Below, in pieces: positions 15,505-22,757 of a stretch of DNA of 22,757 nt (within the stretch, counting starts at the first letter, position 1; every line of letters begins with the position of its first letter). Made by a program: the position numbers and the translations under genes. The DNA lies in NCBI GenBank assembly GCA_023253295.1, contig JALRGZ010000133.1:1-22757 (forward strand). The letters run 5' to 3'. This DNA comes from Flavobacterium sp. (GTDB lineage Bacteria; Bacteroidota; Bacteroidia; Flavobacteriales; Flavobacteriaceae). Under the pieces are notes generated by a model. It did no database searches. It worked only from the letters and a program-made list of their open reading frames with translations, and was not told where the DNA came from.

Positions 15505-16044
15505 TTAAGAAGTTAAACATTCTCTTAAAATAGCTAAGGCTCTGGAAATATGGGCTTCTACAGTCTTAACCGAAACATTAAACTTTTGTGCTACTTCGGC
15601 ATATTTTTTCTCGTTTAACTTATTCTCTCGAAAAATCTCCTGACAGCGAATAGGTAAACTCGCAATGCATTCCTCCAATTTAATCAATTGTAAATCTTTC
15701 GATTTTTGACTTTTATCTGAAGCCAAAGTCAGCGCAGTATAATAATAAGAAGAAAGCATATCGTTTTTACGCTTTACATAACGGTGTTTCTCCATCAATG
15801 TTACATAAGCGGCCTTGTACAAATAACTATTTAACGAAGTAGTGATATTGAGCTCGTCATGTTTAGTCCAAATTTTCAAAAAAACTTCCTGTACTACATC
15901 CTCAATTATGATTTCGTCATTGGTATATCCCGTTAAAAAATAACACAATTTATCATAATAAGTCAGATAAAGCTGTTCGTAAACTTTTTTATCCCCAGCT
16001 TTAATGGCAAAAACAATATTATTTAACTCATTAATTTTGTCCAA
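15505..16044 (-). CDS. ECF sigma factor, Bacteroidota SusCD-associated type
   Basis: RNA polymerase sigma-70 ECF factor of 179 residues. Region 2 (about 10-80) contains AGDKKVYEQLYLTYYDKLCYF and the DVVQEVFLKIW core-binding helix. Region 4 (about 120-175) contains LPIRCQEIF and the helix-turn-helix YAEVAQKFNVSVKTVEAHIS. It is expected to be held by the FecR protein encoded divergently next to it, and released when the SusC STN domain signals. The start is odd: the frame has no ATG near the N-terminus. TTG at 16044 is the only usual start codon between the upstream in-frame stop (16062-16060) and region 2, and it gives a normal length. Sigma and fecR usually run in one direction; here they diverge. 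The gene converges with the GntR-type gene, with a 41-base gap and no obvious terminator. Confidence 0.9.
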   Translation of the reverse strand: MDKINELNNIVFAIKAGDKKVYEQLYLTYYDKLCYFLTGYTNDEIIIEDVVQEVFLKIWTKHDELNITTSLNSYLYKAAYVTLMEKHRYVKRKNDMLSSYYYTALTLASDKSQKSKDLQLIKLEECIASLPIRCQEIFRENKLNEKKYAEVAQKFNVSVKTVEAHISRALAILRECLTS

Positions 16045-16161
16045 CTTTTCTGCAAATTTTTATCATTTTTCAAAGAGATTCTACAAATGAATAAAAAAAA
16101 TTCAATAATCGTATAGGGTATTCATTCTTTTTTGCATCATATTAACAAAAGTAAAAAACAA

Positions 16162-17313
16162 ATGCAGTCAAATCGTATAAATAAATTAATCCTCCGCTTA
16201 ATTGATAATACAATTACAGAAGAGGAATCCATTCAATTAACAGAATGGCTAAAAGAGACTAAGAACCAAGATTACTTTAATGAATTCATCGCAACAAACC
16301 AGCTCATTGCTAAAAGAAAAACTTTTAAGTCTAAAAAATCAATAAATGAGTTACTTTTCAAAAAAACTCCAAAAAGAAGAAAATCCAAATTCTTCTTTTT
16401 TACAGCTGCTGTAATATTCGCACTTGGAATAACAATTTATTGGTTACAACCAACTCCACAAATTATTGAAACAAAAAGCAATAACACTCCTGTAATTGTC
16501 AACAACCAAATTAAAACAGGTTCAAACAAAGCTATTTTAACGTTAAGCAATGGAACAAAAATTGCTTTAGGTCAAAAAACCAATTACAGAACACCATTTA
16601 TCAAAACAGACAGTACCTCTATTTCATACCGTTTTAATGACAATGTAGCAATAAAACAACTCGCTTACAACACTTTAACAATCCCTCGTGGAGGACAATT
16701 TACCCTTAACCTTTCGGATGGAAGTACCGTTTGGCTTAACTCAGAATCAGAAATTAAATTCCCTGTCAATTTCCAAAATGGTAAATTACGTAATGTTGAA
16801 CTAATCTATGGTGAAGCTTATTTTTCTATTTCCCCAAGTAGTAAAAATGGCGGTTCAAAATTCATGGTTCATCAGGGAAAACAAACTATTGAAGTTTTAG
16901 GCACCCAATTTAATGTCAGAGCATACAAAGGAGACAAAAAAATTATCACTACCTTAATAGAAGGAAAAATAGCTATCCATTACAACAACAGTTCAAAAAC
17001 AATGAAACCTAATGAACAAGCCACTAGCAACTTAAACAATGGTTCATTACAAATAAAAAACATCAATGTTTCACCGGAAATTGCATGGAAAGACGGAGAA
17101 TTCAGCTTTAAAGAAGAATCTTTAAAAAATATCATGCAAGTGCTTTCAAGATGGTACGATATGAAAGTCGTATTTGAAAACAAATCTCTGGAAAATGTAA
17201 AATTCAAAGGTGTGCTACGTAAAGATCAAAGCATAGAAGAAATCATGTCAATAATGATGACAACATCTATAAACAATTACGAAATCAACAATCATAAAAT
17301 AACCCTTAAATAA
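16162..17313 (+). CDS. FecR-family anti-sigma factor
   Basis: Inner-membrane anti-sigma regulator of 383 residues. The cytoplasmic N-terminus (about 1-75) should bind the ECF sigma. One transmembrane helix spans about 76-95 (KSKFFFFTAAVIFALGITIY). The periplasmic part contains the FecR domain (about 150-260, with TIPRGGQFTLNLSDGSTVWL and LGTQFNVRAY) and a C-terminal DUF4974/STN-like domain (about 305-383, with FSFKEESLKNIMQVLSRWYD). The periplasmic part is expected to contact the STN domain of the SusC encoded next. The frame extends to a TTG at 16132, but I chose ATG 16162, preceded by an A-rich leader, as the normal start. It diverges from the sigma gene and is followed by a 160-base gap before susC. 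Confidence 0.92.
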   Translation: MQSNRINKLILRLIDNTITEEESIQLTEWLKETKNQDYFNEFIATNQLIAKRKTFKSKKSINELLFKKTPKRRKSKFFFFTAAVIFALGITIYWLQPTPQIIETKSNNTPVIVNNQIKTGSNKAILTLSNGTKIALGQKTNYRTPFIKTDSTSISYRFNDNVAIKQLAYNTLTIPRGGQFTLNLSDGSTVWLNSESEIKFPVNFQNGKLRNVELIYGEAYFSISPSSKNGGSKFMVHQGKQTIEVLGTQFNVRAYKGDKKIITTLIEGKIAIHYNNSSKTMKPNEQATSNLNNGSLQIKNINVSPEIAWKDGEFSFKEESLKNIMQVLSRWYDMKVVFENKSLENVKFKGVLRKDQSIEEIMSIMMTTSINNYEINNHKITLK

Positions 17314-17384
17314 ATAACTACATCAAACAATTACAACTAAAAAACTTTTGCCTATGACAGAAAACAAAATATAAGAATAAAAAA

Positions 17385-17427
17385 GAGGACAAGATAAAAC
17401 TCGCCAAAGTCTTATTATCAAGTCCCC
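17385..17427 (+). repeat. Imperfect hairpin in the leader of the SusC-like gene
   Basis: GAGGAC (17385-17390) and GATAA (17393-17397) face TTATC (17415-17419) and GTCCCC (17422-17427). Ten of 11 positions pair, with one A-C mismatch and a symmetrical internal AA/AA loop. It lies in the 160-base gap between fecR and susC, 46 bases ahead of the ATG. It could be part of a leader structure; no promoter consensus is clear in this gap. Confidence 0.35.
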
Positions 17428-17473
17428 TTATTAAAGTCAGTCGAATAGAAAATAACTAACCAAAAACAAATTT

Positions 17474-20400
17474 ATGGAAATTAACTTAACTAGAAGTAGG
17501 TTTCTGTCAAGAAGCCAGCTATTGAAGCTTATTATGAGAACTTTTATCTTTTTATTTTGCAATCTGGTATTCAGTCTTAACCCTAATGGCTTATTATCTC
17601 AAAATAAGATTATTAAGATTCAGCGAGATACCACCTTAAACGTAAATGAAATTTTCGATTTGATTATGGATCAAACCGAATACAATTTTATTTACGAGAT
17701 AGATTTATTTAAAGATTCCCCAAAAGTTATCTTACCTAAGGGTTCTATTAGTACAGAAAAATTACTTGAAAAAGCTCTTACAAATAAAAATGTACAATTA
17801 ATAGCCACAGGTAACAACACTATCATCATTAAGAAAAACACTTCTACTACAGTACAACAAAACCAAATTTCAGGAAAAGTAGTTGATGAAAAAGGATTAC
17901 CTATTCCTGGTGTTACTGTAAATATAAAAGGAACTACCAAAACAACTATAACTGATTTAGATGGACAATTTACAATCAATGCTTCTTCATCTGATGTATT
18001 AGAATTTTCATTTATTGGTTATAAAAACAAAGGTATTTTAGTAGGAGCAACTACTAATTTTCAAATCGTTCTTGAAAACGATGTCAATAAATTAGAAGAG
18101 GTTTTAGTTACAGGATATAAAACAATTTCCCGTAAACAAGCTACCGGTGCTTTCTCAAAAATTGACACTGACAATTTCAAAGGCCAACGTTTAAGTAATT
18201 TAAACACTCTAATTGAAGGAAGAGTTGCCGGTTTTCAAAATGGTGTTTTAAGGGGAACTACCACAATGAAAGGGCTTACTACTCCTTTGTATGTTATTGA
18301 TGGTTTCCCAATTGAAAACACACGTTACACATCAACAGGTAGTTTAACTGAAAGTTTACCTGATTTGAATTTAGATGATATCGAAAGCATTACTGTATTG
18401 AAAGATGCTGCTGCTAGTTCTATCTATGGTGCCAGAGCGGCTAATGGTGTAGTGGTTATTGTGACTAAGAAAGCCAAAAAAGGAAAAACAAATATTTCTT
18501 ATAATTCTAACTTAACCATTACTCCTTATCGTTATTACACCGATAATTTAACCGATTCTGAAGCGATAATCGATTTAGAAAAAGAATGGGCTACTAAAAA
18601 CCCAAAATTACAGGCAAGTACTGGAGCAACCTATGCTAATTCATTACTTACTAATGCAGTATTTAACAGTCTTGGTTTACGTTCCATCTTAAACTATTAT
18701 GCCGGAAACACTTCAGAAGCTACTATGAATGCAACTTTAGATCAATTGGCATCTAATGGTTTCAAATATTACGATGACATGGAAAAATACGCTAAGCGTA
18801 GTCCAATCTATCAACAACATAACATCACAATTGGTAAAGCAAGTGACCAAAACAACTTTAACGCTTCGATTACTTACAGAGGAAATGAATATGAAGACAT
18901 TAACTCAAAAGACAAATCTTTAGGAATTAATCTTCGTAATTCGACCGAAATAACGAAGTGGTTAACTGTTGACGTAGGTGCTTACTTTAAATATTTAAAC
19001 GGAACTACACAAACTTACAATGTTCTAAGTCCGGGTTATACTTACCAACCATATAATAGTTTATTGGATGATAACGGAAATCCATTTGTATCAACAGCAG
19101 CATCCCGTTATAATCAGTCAACATTAAATGCATTGCAAACCTATGGAATGTACAGCATGGACATCACGCCTTTGGATGAATTAAATTACAACTTGCGAGA
19201 CAATAAGAACTTTTTGAGTAGAAATTATATTAAAGCTAATTTCAAACTTACCAATTGGTTAAAATACAACACTATGTTCCAGTATGAATATGGTACAGAC
19301 AGAGGTAGTTTATTGCAAAACAAAGAGTCATACGCTGTTCGCTCTAAGGTAAACCAAATGGCTTCTGCTGTTGCAGGAAAAGCCGTATACAACTTACCTT
19401 ATGGAAATATTTATAATGAAACCAATCAGTATACTAATGCTTATAATTTCAGACAGCAATTAGACATTACTAAAAATTTTGGAGACAAGCATTACTTATC
19501 AGCCATTATAGGTAATGAAGTACGTCACTCAAAAATAGAATACCGTTCTTCTACACTTTATAATTACGATCCGGAACTACTAACTTTTAGTCCTGTTAAT
19601 CAAAATAGTTTACTCAACCCATCGGGCTTAATTATAGGAGGCTCTATGAGAGCGGACGATTTTGCACAAATTCGTGAAATCACTAACCGTTTTGTTTCGC
19701 TTTACGCAAATGCAGATTATACTTTTGACAAAAAATATACTGCCAGCGGAAGTTTACGTTGGGATCGTTCTAATTTATGGGGAACAGATAATAAGTACCA
19801 AAACAAACCTACTTGGTCTGTAGGTGCAGCTTGGAATATTAGTGACGAAGACTTTTTCAATGTATCCTGGGTAGATATGTTAAAGTTACGAATCTCAAAT
19901 GGTATAGGAGGTAATATTGCCAAAGATTCGGCTCCATACATGACGGCTTATTATTTTAATAGCGCAACAGTAGGAGGAACTTATGGTTATGTAGCTACAA
20001 GACCTAATCCGGAATTGTCATGGGAAAAAACAACTACAACTAATATTGGAGTTGATTTTGCCATGTTCAAGAATCGTTTAAACGGTACTGTAGAATTGTA
20101 CAACAAAAAAGGAGAAGATTTATTAGCTAACACACAAGGAGTCCCTACTGAAGGTTGGGGATATTCAACTTATACTATCAACAACGGAGCGATGCAAAAC
20201 CGTGGTATTGAAGTAACCTTAAACGGAACAGTTATCAAATCAAAAGATTTTAGCTGGAATGCTTCTGCCATTTACGGATACAATAAAAACAAAGTAACTT
20301 ATGTCAATGTAAAAGCTCCGATTTACTTCTTACAATTGGATTATCCAAGTGAATTCCCAAGAATTGGAACTCCATATAATTCTATTTATGGTTATAAATG

Positions 20401-21019
20401 GGCTGGATTATCAGCTACCGGATTACCGCAGGTATACAACAGTCAGGGAATCGCTCAAAGTTCACAACCAAACGATTTAGAATCTATCGAAAATCTAGGA
20501 ACTACAACCCCTAAATACAGTGGCTCTTTTGGAAGTACTTTTAAATATAAAAATGTTGATTTATCATTTTTATTTATCTATCAAGGAGGCCACAAAATCA
20601 GAAACAACAAACTTCCTATGCTGCCCAATACTTATAATGGTGCCGCAGGCGGTTATATCACTACTATTGGCGTTGTAAATAGTGACATCAAAAACCGATG
20701 GAGAAATCCTGGCGATGAATTAACTACAAACATCCCTCGTGCCGTATTTGAATACGATAGTGATTTTAGCTCGGCTCTATATTCTATTTATTCGTTAGCG
20801 GATATCAACGTTTTAGACGCAACCAACATTCGCTTAAGTAATATCTCATTAGGATATAACCTCCCTACTTCATTGGTTTCTAAATTAAGAATGTCTTCAG
20901 CAAGATTCAATTTCAATGTTGAAAATGTATTTACTCTTGCAAATAGTAGGGATGCCAAATTTATGCTTGGCGGATTTAACACTCCAAACTTTGTATTTGG
21001 ATTAAATGTTAACTTTTAA
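17474..21019 (+). CDS. SusC/RagA-family TonB-dependent transporter with STN signalling domain
   Basis: Outer-membrane, TonB-dependent importer of 1181 residues. After a long signal peptide (hydrophobic core about 18-42) comes an STN domain (about 47-121, with LNVNEIFDLIMDQTEYNFIY and NTIIIKK), then a carboxypeptidase-regulatory-like domain (about 131-200, ISGKVVDEKGLPIPGVTVNI). Next are the EEVLVTGY segment near 208-215, the plug (about 215-340, PLYVIDGFPI and VLKDAAASSIYGARAANGVV) and a beta-barrel ending in VNF, with a C-terminal Phe as usual for outer-membrane barrels. The STN domain marks it as a transducer that signals to FecR and thus to the ECF sigma. SusD follows after 11 bases and forms the lid of the transporter. 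The substrate, glycan, peptide or chelate, cannot be read from sequence. Confidence 0.94.
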   Translation: MEINLTRSRFLSRSQLLKLIMRTFIFLFCNLVFSLNPNGLLSQNKIIKIQRDTTLNVNEIFDLIMDQTEYNFIYEIDLFKDSPKVILPKGSISTEKLLEKALTNKNVQLIATGNNTIIIKKNTSTTVQQNQISGKVVDEKGLPIPGVTVNIKGTTKTTITDLDGQFTINASSSDVLEFSFIGYKNKGILVGATTNFQIVLENDVNKLEEVLVTGYKTISRKQATGAFSKIDTDNFKGQRLSNLNTLIEGRVAGFQNGVLRGTTTMKGLTTPLYVIDGFPIENTRYTSTGSLTESLPDLNLDDIESITVLKDAAASSIYGARAANGVVVIVTKKAKKGKTNISYNSNLTITPYRYYTDNLTDSEAIIDLEKEWATKNPKLQASTGATYANSLLTNAVFNSLGLRSILNYYAGNTSEATMNATLDQLASNGFKYYDDMEKYAKRSPIYQQHNITIGKASDQNNFNASITYRGNEYEDINSKDKSLGINLRNSTEITKWLTVDVGAYFKYLNGTTQTYNVLSPGYTYQPYNSLLDDNGNPFVSTAASRYNQSTLNALQTYGMYSMDITPLDELNYNLRDNKNFLSRNYIKANFKLTNWLKYNTMFQYEYGTDRGSLLQNKESYAVRSKVNQMASAVAGKAVYNLPYGNIYNETNQYTNAYNFRQQLDITKNFGDKHYLSAIIGNEVRHSKIEYRSSTLYNYDPELLTFSPVNQNSLLNPSGLIIGGSMRADDFAQIREITNRFVSLYANADYTFDKKYTASGSLRWDRSNLWGTDNKYQNKPTWSVGAAWNISDEDFFNVSWVDMLKLRISNGIGGNIAKDSAPYMTAYYFNSATVGGTYGYVATRPNPELSWEKTTTTNIGVDFAMFKNRLNGTVELYNKKGEDLLANTQGVPTEGWGYSTYTINNGAMQNRGIEVTLNGTVIKSKDFSWNASAIYGYNKNKVTYVNVKAPIYFLQLDYPSEFPRIGTPYNSIYGYKWAGLSATGLPQVYNSQGIAQSSQPNDLESIENLGTTTPKYSGSFGSTFKYKNVDLSFLFIYQGGHKIRNNKLPMLPNTYNGAAGGYITTIGVVNSDIKNRWRNPGDELTTNIPRAVFEYDSDFSSALYSIYSLADINVLDATNIRLSNISLGYNLPTSLVSKLRMSSARFNFNVENVFTLANSRDAKFMLGGFNTPNFVFGLNVNF

Positions 21020-21030
21020 AACAAAGAATC

Positions 21031-22443
21031 ATGAAAAATACTATTCATAAAATTATCCTGCTCAATTTTTTCCTTTTGTTTCTTGGATTAAGTAGTTGCG
21101 AAAATTATTTGGGCGAGGTTCCTAAAGGGAAAAGAATCCCGGAGTCATTAGCTGATTTTGAAGCAATACTTCGATACGAATACGGTAACCATCGTGTTGA
21201 TGTTACTCAAGCCTTAAACTTATTAAACGACAAATGGCAATCAAGTGGTAACTTGAATTATTACCCATTATATAAAGCCAATTATTTTTGGGATGAAACT
21301 GCTAATCGAATTACCCTAAATAATGCTGATGAAACTACTTATTATGCCAGTTACGGTGCTATCAATTCATTTAACTTAATCATAGAAAATGCACTAACAA
21401 GCAAAGACGCAACTGAAGATGCTAAACATGTCGTTTGGGCTCAGGCCAAAGTTTTACGAGCAATGACCTATTTTAATTTGGTTAATTTTTATGCTGAAAC
21501 CTATGATGCTACTACGGCTTCAACAAAGCTATCTGTCCCATTAATTATCAGTGCCAATGTAAATGCGCCTTATACACAAATCAGCATTCAGGCAATGTAT
21601 GATTTTATGCTTAAAGACATGGAGGAAGCGCTTCCTTATTTACCTAAAGTTGGGGCTACAATTTTACACCCAACTATAGGAACAGCTAATGCTTTTTATG
21701 CTCGTATCTATTTACAAATGAATAATTATACAAAAGCTTTAGAATTTGCAGAAAAAGCTTTAACAGAAAATGACCAATTATATGATTGGACAGCCTATTA
21801 TGAAGCTAATAAAGCTCAAATAGAAAATGCTACTTCTTACATTAGTACCCCTTCACCTATGGGATTCAATTATGTAGAAAATTATTCGTTCAGACATGGA
21901 TCAGTCTATTACAGCACCGGTGAAAGCACCATTCCACAAGAAAGAGGAACTTTATTTGAAGATGGAGATGCCAAATTCAAATCCCGTTGGAAAACAAGAA
22001 CTGTTGGTGCCGATACTTACTATTATGGTACCATATCCGGTTATTTCAACTTGGGAGGAATAACTACTGTTGAAGTATATTTAATTAAGGCAGAATGCTT
22101 AGCCAGAAAAGATGATCTTTTAGGAGCAATGAATACGTTAAATACTGTGCGTAAAAAACGTATTCTTCCTTCAAGTTATTCCGATTTGACAGCTTCAACT
22201 AAGGCAGAAGCAATGGGGTACATTATGAAAACAAAAAGAAATGAGTTAATACTATCTATAGTTCCGTTTTGTGATATCCGCAGATGGAATCATGAAGGAA
22301 CTTATACCGTCACTTTATCAAAAGTAGTTGATGGCAATACACTAACTTTGCTTCCTACTTCATCTATGTGGACCATGCCATTTCCTCAAGGTGCTATTGA
22401 CAATCCTGGCAACGGAACATTAGTACAAAATGTTTCAAAATAA
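21031..22443 (+). CDS. SusD/RagB-family surface lipoprotein
   Basis: Surface-exposed ligand-binding lid for the SusC partner, 470 residues, a little shorter than many SusD proteins. The lipoprotein signal ends in LGLSSC with the lipidated Cys at 23, followed by ENYLGEVPKG. Tetratricopeptide-like helices appear at AKVLRAMTYFNLVNFYAETYD (about 148-168) and NAFYARIYLQMNNYTKALEFAEKAL (about 225-249). The late segment VEVYLIKAECLARKDD (about 347-362), then MNTLNTVRKKR and RRWNHEG, is typical of SusD C-terminal regions. It lies 11 bases after susC and 14 bases before the next gene, so the three are co-transcribed. Confidence 0.93.
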   Translation: MKNTIHKIILLNFFLLFLGLSSCENYLGEVPKGKRIPESLADFEAILRYEYGNHRVDVTQALNLLNDKWQSSGNLNYYPLYKANYFWDETANRITLNNADETTYYASYGAINSFNLIIENALTSKDATEDAKHVVWAQAKVLRAMTYFNLVNFYAETYDATTASTKLSVPLIISANVNAPYTQISIQAMYDFMLKDMEEALPYLPKVGATILHPTIGTANAFYARIYLQMNNYTKALEFAEKALTENDQLYDWTAYYEANKAQIENATSYISTPSPMGFNYVENYSFRHGSVYYSTGESTIPQERGTLFEDGDAKFKSRWKTRTVGADTYYYGTISGYFNLGGITTVEVYLIKAECLARKDDLLGAMNTLNTVRKKRILPSSYSDLTASTKAEAMGYIMKTKRNELILSIVPFCDIRRWNHEGTYTVTLSKVVDGNTLTLLPTSSMWTMPFPQGAIDNPGNGTLVQNVSK

Positions 22444-22457
22444 TTAAAAACAACATC

Positions 22458-22757
22458 ATGAAAACAAAATTTATAGGATTACTTTTTAGTATCTTTTGCT
22501 TATCTCTTTCAGCTATCAGTCTAGCTAACAACAATAAAGGATATGTACTTAAAGGAAATTTACAAGGAGTGACTAATGGAACCAAAATTGCTTTGGTTCC
22601 TTTTTCCAAATACTCGCAAAAAACAGAATTAGAAACGGTCATTCAAAACGGAAAATTCACTCTTAAAGGTGAAGTTTCTGAACCACGTTTATACTATTTA
22701 GTTTTGGGAGACAAGAATGATTATTATCAAATCATGATTGAAAATGCGACTATTAAC
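22458..22757 (+). CDS. Secreted protein, DUF4369-like N-terminus of a TlpA/AhpC-TSA thioredoxin (truncated by window edge)
   Basis: Only the first 100 codons are visible, with the frame open to the edge. A signal peptide (MKTKFIGLLFSIFCLSLSAI, cleavage near SLA before NNN) is followed by YVLKGNLQGVTNGTKIALVP and NGKFTLKGEVSEPRLYYLVL, the pattern of DUF4369. That domain usually precedes a thioredoxin-like AhpC/TSA domain in Bacteroidota periplasmic proteins. The CXXC part would lie outside the window and is not seen. It starts 14 bases after susD and so belongs to the same transcript. From memory, this gene order (FecR, STN-SusC, SusD, TlpA-like) often leads into peptidase genes, which would suggest peptide rather than glycan uptake. 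Confidence 0.7.
   Translation, partial: MKTKFIGLLFSIFCLSLSAISLANNNKGYVLKGNLQGVTNGTKIALVPFSKYSQKTELETVIQNGKFTLKGEVSEPRLYYLVLGDKNDYYQIMIENATIN

Noticed and set aside
16132..16161. TTG start at 16132 for the FecR gene.
   Set aside because: ATG 16162 follows ten codons later with an A-rich leader and gives a normal FecR N-terminus.
1..22757. tRNA, rRNA, CRISPR arrays, insertion sequences or integrase genes.
   Set aside because: None was recognisable: no transposase or recombinase frame, no regularly spaced repeat array, and no cloverleaf-like or rRNA-like stretch.

Overview
The window is AT-rich DNA from a member of the Bacteroidota, most likely Flavobacteriaceae and Flavobacterium-like. The evidence is a MurF-alanine racemase fusion, a SusC/SusD pair with an ECF sigma and FecR anti-sigma, several promoter -7 boxes of the TAnnTTTG type, and A-rich leaders in place of strong Shine-Dalgarno sequences. 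I could run no searches, so family names come from motifs and domain order that I can read. Comparisons with characterised enzymes come from memory of those families.

Layout. (1) Positions 1-3920 are chromosomal background: the murF-alr fusion (minus strand, last few codons outside the window), a divergent PAP2-like membrane protein, and a convergent outer-membrane beta-barrel protein whose stop codon shares bases with the PAP2-like gene. (2) Positions 4019-14174 hold a six-gene minus-strand operon for a uronic-acid-containing polysaccharide. In transcription order it encodes a secreted BNR_4 beta-propeller with a lyase-like residue set, a LacZ-type GH2 beta-galactosidase, a lipoprotein with two GH43 domains, a secreted DUF4861 protein, an SDR that is probably mannonate oxidoreductase, and mannonate dehydratase UxuA. 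A good Bacteroidota promoter lies ahead of the first gene and an intrinsic terminator follows uxuA. Three internal gaps contain inverted repeats. (3) A divergent GntR-type regulator with a LacI-like sensor domain starts at 14465 and probably controls the enzyme operon. (4) From 15505 to the right edge lies a cell-surface-signalling uptake cassette: ECF sigma (minus strand, apparently with a TTG start), then divergently FecR, a SusC with an N-terminal STN signalling domain, SusD, and the start of a secreted protein resembling DUF4369/TlpA thioredoxin proteins.

How it may work. The exported enzymes would trim galactose-, pentose- or other furanose- and uronate-containing side chains. Glucuronate would reach UxuB and UxuA through fructuronate and mannonate to give 2-keto-3-deoxygluconate. 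UxaC, KdgK and KdgA are not in the window. The intracellular sugar sensor (GntR/LacI type) and the surface sensor (SusC-STN, FecR, sigma) are two different regulatory logics side by side. It is open whether the SusCD pair imports the glycan handled by the neighbouring enzymes or belongs to an independent cassette. The least explained items are the DUF4861 protein, the exact activity of the BNR_4 propeller, the double GH43, the intergenic hairpins and the phased ACCAG repeats at the operon promoter.
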